Assembly: GCA_029215795.1 (NCBI GenBank)
Contig: JARDYH010000003.1
Coordinates: 103,262,609 to 103,326,608 of the forward strand
DNA: 64,000 nucleotides
From: Anniella stebbinsi
Taxonomy: Eukaryota > Chordata > Lepidosauria > Squamata > Anniellidae
Direction of reading: 5' to 3'
Shown here: one piece after another, positions 31,991-42,755 of the stretch
Position numbering within the stretch: the first letter of the stretch is position 1
How the letters are laid out: the number at the start of each line of letters is the position of its first letter
Notes under the pieces: model-generated
What the model was told of the DNA's origin: nothing
Databases searched by the model: none
Seen by the model: only the letters and a program-made list of their open reading frames with translations
Program-made: the position numbers and the translations under genes

Positions 31991-32500
31991 AAACACTGGA
32001 GCCATACCCTTCAAACTCAGGTGGTCAAACCTCCTCTTTGGGTTCTTGCTCTTTGAGCAGTTTCAGCCCTTGGCATCAAGGGGATCTCAAGTTTTTAGCT
32101 AAGAAGTGCTGGGTGAGAACAGCACCTTTCCTGTTGCAGATTTGGTGGGCAGTCGGGCACCTGGAGCTCAGCAGAGTTGAGGCATCCACAGATCAAAATG
32201 TGGGAAAGGAGAGATCAGTCAAAGTAGCCCACAGGGCAAAATGGAACAAGCCAGAGGCCTTTTTCTCAGAGTTCCACATCATGGGCGATGAAGGGTCATC
32301 CTTAGAGAAAAAGTCAAGGGAGAGGCTCTCATCTTTTCAGATGTCCTGCTGATGCGGATGTTGGAACCTGGCATGTCATTGCTTTGTTTTACTACCCCTT
32401 CCCTTCCATTTCACTTTGTTCACTTGTGAGCTAGGCTTTCTCTGCACTGCTGGCATGCAATGCAGAATGTTTGAAGTGTGTGTCGGAGAAAAATAGATAG
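31991..32500. other. No recognisable feature
   Basis: An open frame at 32,038-32,352 shows no family motif, and I do not call it a gene. Confidence 0.4.
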
Positions 32501-32504
32501 ATTT

Positions 32505-33095
32505 GTGGCTTGGGCTGGCTGGCATATCTCTTAGAGACAGAGTTAGACTGAAGACACAACTCAGAGATAGCTGAAGCTGAACCCTGAGAGGCTGGCATGC
32601 CACACAGAGCCTTTCAAGAGCATCTCAGAATCAAGTGTTGGTGCAGGTGTTGGCTGGTTGGACACTTTGGCTGGCATCCGTTTCAGACAGAGTTACAACT
32701 CAGAGACAGCAGTAGCTTAGCCCTGAGAGGCTGGTGTGCCACACAGAGCCTTTTAAGAGCATCTCAGAGTCCAGTGTTGCTGCAGACAGAGATGGCTGGC
32801 GGTGGAGTTTTTTTAAAAACAAGAGTCACCAGATGTGACCAAGCTATAAGCTGTCATCCTACCCCCAGCCACAAGTACAAGTGCGCAGCCTGGCTGGACC
32901 ATTGGGAGACTTTGGAAGAGAGAGGGAGATTGATTGTTTGAAGCTGGAGGCTTTGGTTTGGCTGCCATGACTTAGAGAGAGAGACAACAGAGGCTGCACA
33001 GACAACCCAGAGACACCTGTTGTAACTTAGCCCCATGGTGCTGGCATGCATCACACTGGTCTCAGAGTCAAGTGTTTGTGCAGGAAGCAGACAGG
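32505..33095. repeat. Three copies of a ~130-145-bp unit
   Basis: Units at about 32,505-32,650, 32,662-32,790 and 32,945-33,095 share CTCAGAGA.AGC...AGCT, CCCTGAGAGGCTGGCATGCC, CACACAGAGCCTTT and CTCAGA.TC.AGTGTT. An unrelated ~150-bp stretch separates units 2 and 3. Function is unknown; an L1 copy has inserted just after the third unit. Confidence 0.65.
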
Positions 33096-33123
33096 AGTTC
33101 AAAGTCTGGATGTGAAAAGTGGT

Positions 33124-34804
33124 GCAAAAACCATTATTTAGGAGTTAATATTGCAAAAGATTTAGAGAGGTTGGAAGAAATTAATTTTAATAGTTTGAAA
33201 AAACAGATAGGGGAAAAACTAGAGGCTTATAGGAAATTAAAGCATTCATGGTTTGGTAGAATAGCGGTTATTAAAATGAAGATATTATCTAAGATTAATT
33301 TTTTGTTTAGAATGTTACCAATCAAAATAACAGAAGTAGAGCTAAAGAGTTGGCAAAACATGATTAACGCTTATTGCAATGGAGATAAAAAAGCAAGGAT
33401 TAATAAAGAGTTATGGTATAAGACACAAAAGAAAGGAGGATTGGGACTTCCAAATATAAAGATGTATTATATTGCTAATCAACTAAGATATGTGATAAAT
33501 AGTATTTTAGGGGAAGATTATATAGAATGGTTAGAGACGCAAACAGGAGAACAAGAATTAAAATTGCAGAATATTTTCTTTACCAAATTACAAAAGAAAG
33601 ATTTGAGGGGACTGGATAACACATTGTTGAAGAATATTTTATAGATCTGGGAGAAAGTTAAAGGAAAGTTAATACCAGGAAATTCTCCTGTTGCCCCAGT
33701 GGTAGTAATGGGAAACTTCCCAAGGAATTTAAAAAGTGAGTTGGAAGGGGGTCTGAGGGCTCAGAAAATTATTAATTTAAGAGATTGGATGAAAAGAATG
33801 ATAAATAAGGATCAAATTGGAGAGATATTAAGAGGACAAAAGATAGCTTGGTTCAAATGTATACAATTGGAACAATGGACACAGGATTGGAAAAAGAAGA
33901 ATAAGGAATGTAGAGATAATACAAGATTTGAAGATTTAATTGAATCAAGAGAAAAGAAGGGGGAAATTAAAAGTAAAAGAGGTTTGACTAGTGAAATATA
34001 TAAAATTTTGATAGAAGATGGGGAATATCAAGACTCTCTTAAAATGATTTGGGAAGATGATTTAAAGGAAAAAAATTAATGAACATAATTGGGAGAGGAG
34101 ATGGGATGCAAGAATATTAAAGCTTTTGTCGGTTAGGATTAAAGAGAATTATTATAAAATAGCATGGAGATGGTATTTAATGCCAGTAAGATTTCATCAG
34201 ATAGACAAGAAAATTTCCAAGATCGTTGGAGGGGTTTCAGGAGGTTGGAACATATTTTCATATGTGGTGGAGCTGTGAATATGTACAAAAATTTTGGGAA
34301 AGGGTGTTTAAAGAAATAAGTGAAATAACGGGAAGTAAATTGGAAGTAAGCCCAAGGTTGGCTCTACTAGCAATATGGGATAAAGAAAATAAGAATATAA
34401 GCATGAAGGAATTGATAAACAACCTCCTGGCACCCGTAAGATTAATGATAGTTAAGAATTGGAAAGGGCAAGGAAATTATACAATAGAAGAATGGTATAA
34501 AGAATTATGGGATATGGCACTTAATGATACGCTAACGTGTAATTTGAAAGTAAAGAGGGGAATGTCCAGGAAGAATGATTTTGAAAAAATATGGAGTCCA
34601 TTTTTGGAATATGTTTTGAGAACGGGGAAGGGGCAAACACCTTCAAAAGATACCTTACAATTTTGGAAAGATGTATAATTGAATATATGCAGGTCTCCTG
34701 GGGGAGGGGAGCACGGGGGGGTATGAGGGTTGTTAGTTATGTATTATATTTTATGTTATGTTACTTTGTTTTAAGTTGAAAATAAAAAAAAAAATTAAAA
34801 AAAA
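33124..34804 (+). mobile_element. L1 ORF2 3' part with poly(A) tail
   Basis: From about 33,140 the frame reads LGVNIAKDLERLEEIN, HSWFGRIAVIKMKILSKINF and KGGLGLPNIKMYY, the region after the L1 reverse transcriptase. After frame breaks near 33,644 and 34,080 it continues with HMWWSCEYVQKFWERVF and the C-terminal segment to 34,678. A short 3' UTR ends in AATAAAAAAA and a poly(A) run at 34,783-34,804. Imperfect 14-bp flanks (AGTGGTGCAAAAAC at about 33,117; AGTGGTGTCAAAAC at about 34,805) may be the target duplication. It is 5' truncated and dead. Confidence 0.85.
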
Positions 34805-35029
34805 GTGGTGTCAAAACAAAAGCCTTGAGAAGCTAATGTATATAAGTGAGAAGTGTGAATGGGCGAAGTTGTGTCTGCCACCCATAACCCCCCTAATGTT
34901 AGAGTATAGAAACTTGTGACAATCATACATAAGTTTTCCCCCAAAAAAGAACTTTAAAAATAAAAAAAGCCAGCCAGCCGGCCGGCAGCAAGCCGTGTTA
35001 AGCAGCAGCTTGCAGAAGAGTGAGGATAC

Positions 35030-35720
35030 AATCAGAAAAGATATTTGAAAGAAGGGGAGACTGTGGCCCCCTCCACAAGGATGCGCTTTTGCGCCCAGTT
35101 CGGGGATTATGCGCATTATCGCGGAGGTGCATTTACGCCTAATCCCTCTGCACGGGAGGCGGCGAGAGGCGGCGAAGCGCATTAATTGATGTCCAAAAAG
35201 CGCTTTAGAAGACGTTAATGCGCATAATCGCTTGTTCACACGGCGAAAATGCGCTTTAACGGCCGGAGCAAAATAAAAGTCGCTATTTAACGCGCATTCG
35301 AAAATGCTCATTATCGGGGAGATAACGCGCCTGTACGCCCGTTTTGCGCTCCGCTGGTGTGGAGGTAAAATTTATAATGAGCCTTCAAGGCTCAATAAAC
35401 GTCTCGTGTGGAGGAGGCCTGTATCACACAGAGTATAGCAACAAAGTACAGCAAAAGCTACAAAATTAAGAGTGAGTGAAGTGAATTTCAAATACATTTG
35501 ATGTCTCACTCGTTATTTCAGTGATTTTAACATAAAGATGTTCTGTAGAACAGATTTGTCTTAATTGCATGCTGTAAAATCAGACATGTGACCAAGGCTA
35601 TGTTCAGGTGGGCACAACCCCTTGGTGCTGGAAATGCCCCCTGGGGGTGGACATTTTGGTGGGGATGCACCCTTGGGTGCCAACCATGTTGTCCTCCTGT
35701 TTGGTTTCCAAAATGTGGTC
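35030..35720. repeat. Dispersed repeat I, copy 2 (occupied by a MITE)
   Basis: It matches 15,365-15,645 on both sides of the family A insertion: AAAGATATTTGA and GGGGAGACTGT before it, TCACAC.GAGTATAGC, GTGAGTGAAGT and ATCAGACATGTGACCAAGG after it. It seems to extend further right than copy 1, with CCTTGG.TGC repeats. Confidence 0.7.
35065..35419 (-). mobile_element. Family A Harbinger-like MITE, copy 7
   Basis: A 355-bp copy with ends GGCCCCCTCCACAAG and the complement of GGCCTCCTCCACACG. The duplication TGT lies at 35,062-35,064 and 35,420-35,422. The unoccupied paralogous site at 15,400-15,402 confirms both the ends and the 3-bp duplication. Confidence 0.9.
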
Positions 35721-38112
35721 ACCATAGCAGACAGAGGCCCCCTCACTGGCACCAAAACTCCCAAGGCATTGCAAGGCAGGCAGAGTTTCCCAGCCTTACA
35801 AAGTGGTGGGAGCCTGGGCAGCTTCCTCCTCCCCCTGCAGCTGGCAGCAGGGCATAGACCTTGCCTGAGCATGGTCTATGCCCTGCTGCCCACTATGCAC
35901 CAGACCACCTGGATATGGGTGTGGTTGCCAGCTGCCTGCCCATTTTCTCCTGCCCACCCAATCATTTGCTTACTCCCCCACACCTGCTGCCAGCAGCAAA
36001 GCCACCAGCCAGTCCACTCAATCGTTCTCCATCTGCTTGTTCACTATGCTGCAGAAGTGACCTGAAAAGAGCTGGTGGAGAGACTCCCCCACCCCGCTCA
36101 CAGTAGGACCCCTGGAAGCCCGGCCTCCTCCTCTGAGTTCTCCTCACAGAGTTCCCGTCAAACTACATGGGAACCACCATAGAAGCCTGCTAACCTCACT
36201 GCAGAAGGTGGGTAGTGAGCATGGTTACTTCAGCCATTGTGTCTGTGTGGGGAAACCCGCACCATGAGGCACTCTGAGCCACCATGGATCACATTTTTGA
36301 GCTTAGTGTGACTTAGCGTGGCATTTGAACAGGCCCTAAAACTGTCGTCCTATACATATGTCTGAAATAAAAGGGAAAAGGTTCAAAGTTGTTCCAAGCT
36401 ATATGTGGTTATGTCGTGGGCATCTGGTTGGGGCTGGGAATCTGGCAAGCAGCCCCCCCATCTGGATCCCCTTTTATGCCTCTGATCTTGCGGAAATGGC
36501 AATTTACGGCAGCCATTGTGCGTAAGATCAGACCTGTGCACTTTTGGAACCCAGTATTTACTCGCAGTGGGGAGAAGCAGATGGCCCGGTTTCCTGGTTC
36601 CCAGCTCAGAGCCCTATTTATGAGCTCAGAGCCTGGAAACCTAAATAAATTCTATGTTCCCCCAGACACCCCCAACAAAAATTTATTGCAGCAAAGATAA
36701 AAATAGAGTTGGGGAAATAGGGCAGTTAGAATGCACAAGAAAACTAATTGTATACCAGAAATCCTGGTCTTACTTAGATCTATACTGAGTAAGCTAATAT
36801 AATAACTTACATTAATGTCCCTCGTGGTTCTTCTTTGAATGGCAAGGAAGGTGGAAAAGATCAAGCAGAGGGAACAACTCAAACTGGGCGCTGTGTGTTA
36901 TGCTGTTTTGGGAGAGGTGGGTTTGATTGACACTTGCCTTTGAATTAACTAATGACCAACATGGCACATAAACAGAGGATGCCTGGGAAGGGATGATTAA
37001 TGCCAGCATTTACCTGGGGAGGTGATAAGTGATAGGGTTGTGGTTAATTAGCTATGTGTATCAGAAGAGGGCTTCAGATGAGATGTGACAGGATGAATTG
37101 CAAGAAACTGAGGTTGTGTTTCCAGCCACTATGTGGAAAACTAAAATGTCAGCTTTTCCAGTCTTCGGGCATCATGATAGCCTCTAAGATCAGCCTTAGA
37201 GATTGCCAGTCAATGTTCTATTTAATTTGCATTTTAAAATGCTTGACATTCGGGTGGGTGTTGAATACGCAGTTAGCATGATGGAAAAGGGCTGCAGAAC
37301 ATGTCCTGCCTACAGAAAGAGAGCCCTTTTTTGTTGCAGTGTTCAGAAGTGCCCTCTTTTGGTCAATGAGCATGCATGCAAATTGCATTTTGAAAGTGCA
37401 ATTTAATTTTGTAGGCAAGATTCTCTGACAAGCCTGGAACCAGGGCACCCAGCTCTATTTCTCCCTTTCAGCCCACTCAGGAGAGGCATCAGAAATGTTG
37501 ATTTGGAGTCTGAGATCAATATGGATTAAATGAGAGTCAAAATTTTAAAGCTCAATTCCAATAAATTAGTTATGCTGCAGACAATTCTGTTCTGCTCTCT
37601 TAGGCAAGCCTGGGGATTTTACAGCTTTTGGATGTTTCATGGCATATTGTTCTAGGAATCAATTATTGATTCATAATGATAAAAATTACTGTGATTTTCT
37701 TTATCAGTAGGAGGACTTTTAGATGGACAAATTAGCAATCCAATTGAACAGGCTTGAAACTATAAGTAATTGCGTATCTATTGTAAATCTTCTTTTGACT
37801 GGTCCTTGCAAAGTAATAGAACTAAGTCAAGGAACCCAGCTTCTACAATTTTCTGCTTGTATTACACAAAACATGGTTCTCATAAACTTTTAGCACTGAA
37901 CATTTTAAGGCCAAGTCTATTACCTAGTTAATGTTTGGAGATGCAGTCTGAATTAAAGGTATTAGACCATCTGTGGAGATGGTGCTGGCAGCCTTCCTCT
38001 GCTCTATTCTTGGTCTTCCAAAACAAAGGGCATCAGGTCTTTATTTGAAGGTTGGATTCCAATTAGGGGCTTCAATTATACTATGCTGAAGCGCTAGAGT
38101 TTTTTTGGTCAC
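35721..38112. other. No gene recognised; one strong hairpin
   Basis: About 2.4 kb of mostly anonymous sequence. A hairpin with 18-bp perfect arms (GGCAGCAGGGCATAGACC and its complement, 35,843-35,860 and 35,873-35,890) and a 12-base loop stands out. Open frames near 35,560-36,100 overlap on both strands and carry no family motif. Confidence 0.45.
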
Positions 38113-38115
38113 TTA

Positions 38116-38680
38116 GAGCCAATCTACACATTATGTTGGAAATGTTTTTGTTTGGTTCCGAGGACGCTTTGGGGCACACGACGTATGTTCTAGGTCATTT
38201 TATATTAGTTGCTTCTTGTATCGTTACTTTACTTCTTATAACATTGTTTTTATGAAATACATTGTTTTAAAATGGCTAATGTGTCCTTACTTACCATTTC
38301 AGTGCTCCTCTAACCTAACCTCTGTTTTCAAATGATTGTTGTTGGCGGGGCGCTTTTGTTCTGGCACACAAATGCTGTGTTACTGTGTTTGCCTTCCCTC
38401 ATGGTGGTAAGTAAAGTAAAGTGAAATTCAAAAGTAAGAGGAAATGAAAGGATGGAGAATGCAGGAGGAAGTGGGCACGGCAACAACAGGGCGAAGATGA
38501 AGAAAAAAAAAAAAAGAAGGAATGGAGCATGCCCTTCCTAAACAAACTCCAGACGGAAGGGGAAAAAAAGCTGTAACGCTAGGGACTCCTTCATGTGGCT
38601 TGTTACGTTTTAAAACGTAGCAATTAAAGTTATTATACCCTAGTTTTCTAAACGTTATAACAGAAGGTGTAGATTGGCTC
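38116..38680. mobile_element. Harbinger-like TIR element (565 bp)
   Basis: The ends are GAGCCAATCTACACA and TGTAGATTGGCTC in inverted orientation, flanked by a perfect TTA duplication at 38,113-38,115 and 38,681-38,683. The termini are related to those of the 151-bp MITE at 25,021. The interior is only partly inverted-repetitive and has no transposase frame. Confidence 0.75.
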
Positions 38681-38854
38681 TTACATAACGTTACCCAAGC
38701 TCCTGCATGGATGAAACTGCTTTGCCACAAAATATTCACCCTGGGCTTTCCCCTGAAATTTTGATTATAATGGGGGCTAATCAAGTTAAAAAATATTGTC
38801 TCAGGAAATTAGGGATTTAGTTCTCCAAAATATGTGATCTCTGGCAAATAAAAT

Positions 38855-39300
38855 TGTTCCTTGGTATTTATGGATATGAATCCTCACTATGTGATTAGAA
38901 AGACAAAATACTTTGAAGTGTTAAATCTTCCCAAATATAGGCATGCTCTAACATTAGCTGGATTCAGTACTTTGCCTTCTGCACTGCAACAAGGAAGATT
39001 TTGGGGATTCCTTTTGCTGCACATTTATGTCCTTCTGAGATTGGAGTGGGTGGGTTTGTTACACATGCCTTATTATATTGTGAATTTTGTGTGGAGATCT
39101 GATGGAAATGGTCAGATTTAAGGAACTGTTTGAATGAGTTGTTCCTGTAAATAACAGCTATTAAACTAAAGTTTGGAAAAAATGTAAATGCAAGGAGAAC
39201 AAGGTTTGAGAAATGCTGATTTAATGTTTTAAATTTTGGTTTTCGTTGTATTTATACTGGGTCATGACTATAAGAAATCTTTAATTGAACAACTCATTCC
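38855..39300 (+). mobile_element. Non-LTR retrotransposon C-terminal end and 3' UTR
   Basis: The frame reads LPKYRHALTLAGF..LPSALQQGRFWG and, after a +1 shift at about 39,005, continues with IPFAAHLCPS and HALLYCEF. This pattern (LP.ALLEGRF..IP....CPC...E...H.LL.C.FY) is a cysteine/histidine C-terminal segment known from vertebrate LINEs. The 3' UTR near 39,240 has TATTTATACTGGGTCATGAC. I cannot name the clade with confidence. Confidence 0.55.
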
Positions 39301-39605
39301 CTAATACACATCCTTTTCATGCATTATATGAGAAGAGAGGGCTTTATATGTAGAGTGAAGCCCCCAACTTCACCCAGATCCACAAGTTGAGCTTGAATGT
39401 CTGAGCATGTAAGCTCATATGTGTACAACTCTGTATATGTAGGCTTCCACGGAAACAGGAATCCCAGTTGTGCAAGGTTCCAGATAACATGGAACTATAA
39501 GCCTCCCCTGTTCTTCAGACATAAGACAACAGGGGTTGGGGCTGGGGCACCATGCAATGCTAGTGCCAGTACCAATTGAGAACCCTTCATACATACAATG
39601 GAGAA
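39301..39605. other. No recognisable feature
   Basis: Anonymous sequence up to the next hAT element. Confidence 0.4.
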
Positions 39606-39613
39606 CCCTCTAT

Positions 39614-40252
39614 TAGGGGTGTGCACCAGATCGGGTCCGATCCACAATCCGGACCTGATCCAGGGGAAATCGGATACAATTATCCAATTTCCAATCCTCG
39701 CATCTGGATCGTCCGATCTGATCCGAACTGGTCCGGGAGGACCCGATCTGGTTCGAATAAGATCGGAGGATCGGATCTCATCCCGCCCCTTGCACTCCTT
39801 ACCTGCCGGGGCCATCCGCTGCCATCCGCAGCTGCCCATGGACAGCAGCAGATGGCCCCGGCAGGTAAGGAGCATGAAGGGGGTGGCAGGGGGCCCCCCA
39901 ACTTTCCTGCCGGGGTGGCCACTTCCCTCCGGTGCTCGGATCTACTGAGAAACAGGCTTCGCGGCCTGCCTCTCAGTAACGAGTGGGGGGGGAGAGACAG
40001 GGAGGGGGGAGTTAAGCCCCCACCCACCGCCATATTTTCCCCATAGAATTGCATTGGGGGAAAGCTTTCTTCCCCCCAATGCAAGCCTATGGCGAAAACA
40101 CCAAAAATGGCGGCCGATCCGAAAATCGGACGTCCAATTTTCGGATTGGGATCGAATACGATCTGATCTGAGGGACCTCCGATTTTGTCCAAACCGATCC
40201 AGGACAACATTGGAGGTCCCAATCCGATCTGGGGGGTCCCTGCACATCCCTA
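39614..40252. mobile_element. Family C hAT palindrome element, copy 3 (639 bp)
   Basis: The ends are TAGGGGTGTGCA and TGCACATCCCTA, with the 8-bp duplication CCCTCTAT at 39,606-39,613 and 40,253-40,260. Subterminal GATCCG/CGGATC motifs are followed by internal palindromes, including one around 40,060 (CATAGAATTGCATTGGGGG / complement). Non-autonomous. Confidence 0.9.
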
Positions 40253-40260
40253 CCCTCTAT

Positions 40261-41251
40261 ACATGAAATGTGTGAATGGGGCTACAGTCTCTTTAACTTC
40301 AATTTACTGATCACTTCATGGGACCAGAATTGCCCAAACAAACTCCTCTTGCTTAATTATGCATGGCTTTATCCCCAGGCAGCATGACATAAAATATAAT
40401 AATCTTATATTTTATTTTTGAACTTCAAAGGAAAGTGCCCATCATTATTTAGCCAAAATGGCAGCACTCCCCAGGTTCTAGCATATGTGAGAGTACCTGA
40501 AGGTTTGTAGAAGCACTAAAAACAGCCTCATAAGAACTCAGTGGAATGGAATATTGAGAGACTGAAAATAAAATAAACCTGATAACCTTGTGCGTGGTTG
40601 CGGGCTGGGGTGGGGTGGGGAAGGCTAGGAGTGGCTGGAGAGGGAGGAAGAGACACAGAGAAAACAAGACAGAGAGAACCATCTCATTATCTGTGTAGGT
40701 CATGGGCATCCAACCCATAGACACATTTGGAAATCTGAGAAACTTCCATGGGCACCAGCATAAAATGGCTGCCATGAAGGTCTGCATAGTCACAAGAACA
40801 AGTAACTTTTTTCGAGGAAGTGAGTACAAATGATTTGGATTTGAACCCCAAATAATGCCAACCCACATATTTGCTTCCACAAAGCACAGCACAAGTCTCA
40901 TTTTACAGGAGAAAAACTGATGATGCTCTGAGAATCCCCCTCCCAAAATGCACATACAAATCTATTCCCATCTCTCAGAACACACAAACAAATACACAGG
41001 TAAAACATACACAGAAACCCAGCCAAAATCTTCCCAAGCTGGTCCTGCTTCTTTCCAGCTCCACCCAAGCTTACCAGATAAAGGCAGGTCCCTATTTCCC
41101 GTCAGTTTTTTTAATTCTCAAACTGGCTGGTTGAGCATGCTGGGAAGCGGAGTTTCAGGCTTCAGCTGCCCCACCCACTTCTTTCCCTTTTCGAAGAATA
41201 CTCTGGGGCCTGCTGAGGGAAAGAAAGGAAGATGGTGGGGAGACTTGTCTG
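40261..41251. other. No recognisable feature
   Basis: Anonymous sequence. A minus-strand open frame at 40,449-40,955 (168 codons) has no family motif that I recognise; it may be chance. Confidence 0.4.
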
Positions 41252-41506
41252 GAAAGAGGAACTTCAGCAGGTGTCATTTGTATGCATGCAGCACCTGGTG
41301 AAATTCTTCTTCATCACAATGGTTAAAGCTGCAGGAGCCCTGCCCTCTTTTGTATCTGTTCACTCTAGTATAGCTCCTGCAGCTTTAACTGTTGTGATGA
41401 AGAGGGGATTTCACCAGGTGCTGCATGCATACAGATGACACCTGCTGAAGTTCCCTTTTCAATACAACTGTTAAAGATACAGGAGCCCTGTCCTCCTTTC
41501 CATATG
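41252..41506. mobile_element. Family B hAT foldback element, copy 5 (both ends lost)
   Basis: The two foldback modules (CACCTGGTGAAATTC / complement and AACTGTTAAAGATACAGGAGC) match the variant of copy 4. The terminal TAGGGTGACC is missing on both sides; the right side stops at CATATGG, 11 bp before the target duplication of the next element. Confidence 0.65.
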
Positions 41507-41525
41507 GCACTGATCTGATTTTCAG

Positions 41526-42573
41526 TAGGGATGTGCACTGGATCGGACCCGATCCACGATCCGAGTCCGGTCCAGTGGGAAATCGGATAAATTATCCGAT
41601 TTCCGATCTGACAGCTGGATCAGCCGATCCAATCCAAACCGGTCCGAAAAGGCTCCGAACCGGTTCGGCGGATCAGCAGATCGGCGGGCGCCCACTGGCG
41701 CCCACCGCCGCTTCCATTGGCCAGCGCCAGCGGGCGCCCGCCGATGAAAGTGGACAGTGGGGGGGGAGGAGGGGGGCGCTTACCTTCCCGGCCCGTCCGC
41801 TCCCGTCTGGCGCCGGCGGCTACTACCAGCGGGCTCCGTGGCCCACTCCAGGGTGGCGCGCCGGGTGATGTCATCACCTGGCGCCCTACTCTAGAGCAGG
41901 CCACGGAGCCCACTGGTAGTAGCCGCCGGCGCCGGACGGGAGCGGACGGGCTGGGAAGGTAAGCAGGGGGCGAGCGGAGGGGAGGAGGGGGGCCCTTACC
42001 TTTCCGGCCCGTCCGCTCCCGTCCGGCGCCGGCGGCTACTACCAGCGGGCTCCGCGGCCTGCTCCAGGGTGGCGCGCCGGGTGATCACCCGGTGCGCTAC
42101 TCTAGAGCAAGCCGCAAAGCCGGCTGGCGGTAGCCGCTGGCGCCGGATGGGAGCGAACGACCCTAACAGGTAAGCAGTGGCAGGGAAGGGGGCTTACCCC
42201 CCCCGGAGCCGTCCGCTTCTATCCGCGGGCGCCCGCGGGCGCCTGCGGATGGAAGCGGACGGCCCCAGGGGGGGTAGGGAGCGCGGGGGAGGGGGCTTAC
42301 CTGCCGGGGCCATCCACACCGGACGGCCCCGGGGGGGAGGGAGTTAGGCCCCCCCTCACCCACCCACCGCCATTTTTTCCTCATAGACTTGCATTGCAAT
42401 GCAAGTCTATGGGGGAAAAAATGGCGGCCGATCCAAAAATTTCCGATTTTTGGATCAGGATCGGACTCGATCCGGTCCGGGGGGCCTCCGATTTTGTCCG
42501 AACCGATCCATGACAAAATTGGAGGTCCCGATCCGGGTCCCGATCCGATCCGGGGGGTCCGTGCACATCCCTA
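41526..42573. mobile_element. Family C hAT palindrome element, copy 4 (1,048 bp)
   Basis: The ends are TAGGGATGTGCA and TGCACATCCCTA, with the 8-bp duplication ATTTTCAG at 41,518-41,525 and 42,574-42,581. The GC-rich interior is a chain of palindromes: about 41,700, 41,813-41,925 (centre GTGATGTCATCAC), 42,030-42,150, 42,205-42,265 (centre GGGCGCCCGCGGGCGCC), 42,305-42,335 and 42,384-42,412 (GACTTGCATTGCAATGCAAG). Two of the modules are near-duplicates of each other (41,810s and 42,020s). Confidence 0.9.
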
Positions 42574-42755
42574 ATTTTCAGTCACCCCAGGTAATTTTTT
42601 AAAAAATGGAGGAAAAGGGGGCTCAGGGGGATATCTGGGAGGTTATGTGGGTGCCAAATTGCCAACCCCAAATGTTATGAAGGAGCTACAGATGTGCAGG
42701 CTTCCTGTACATGTGTAGTGTGACTTATTGGATTTATTGGATATTACCCTGAAAT

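Noticed and set aside
32038..32352. A 104-codon open frame
   Set aside because: No family motif; it lies between repeat arrays.
35588..36106. Overlapping open frames of 80-147 codons on both strands
   Set aside because: They fall in a dispersed repeat with a hairpin. No coding motif and no codon pattern that favours one frame.
40449..40955. A 168-codon minus-strand open frame
   Set aside because: No recognisable domain or splice context. Amino acid composition and lack of any homology-like pattern suggest chance.
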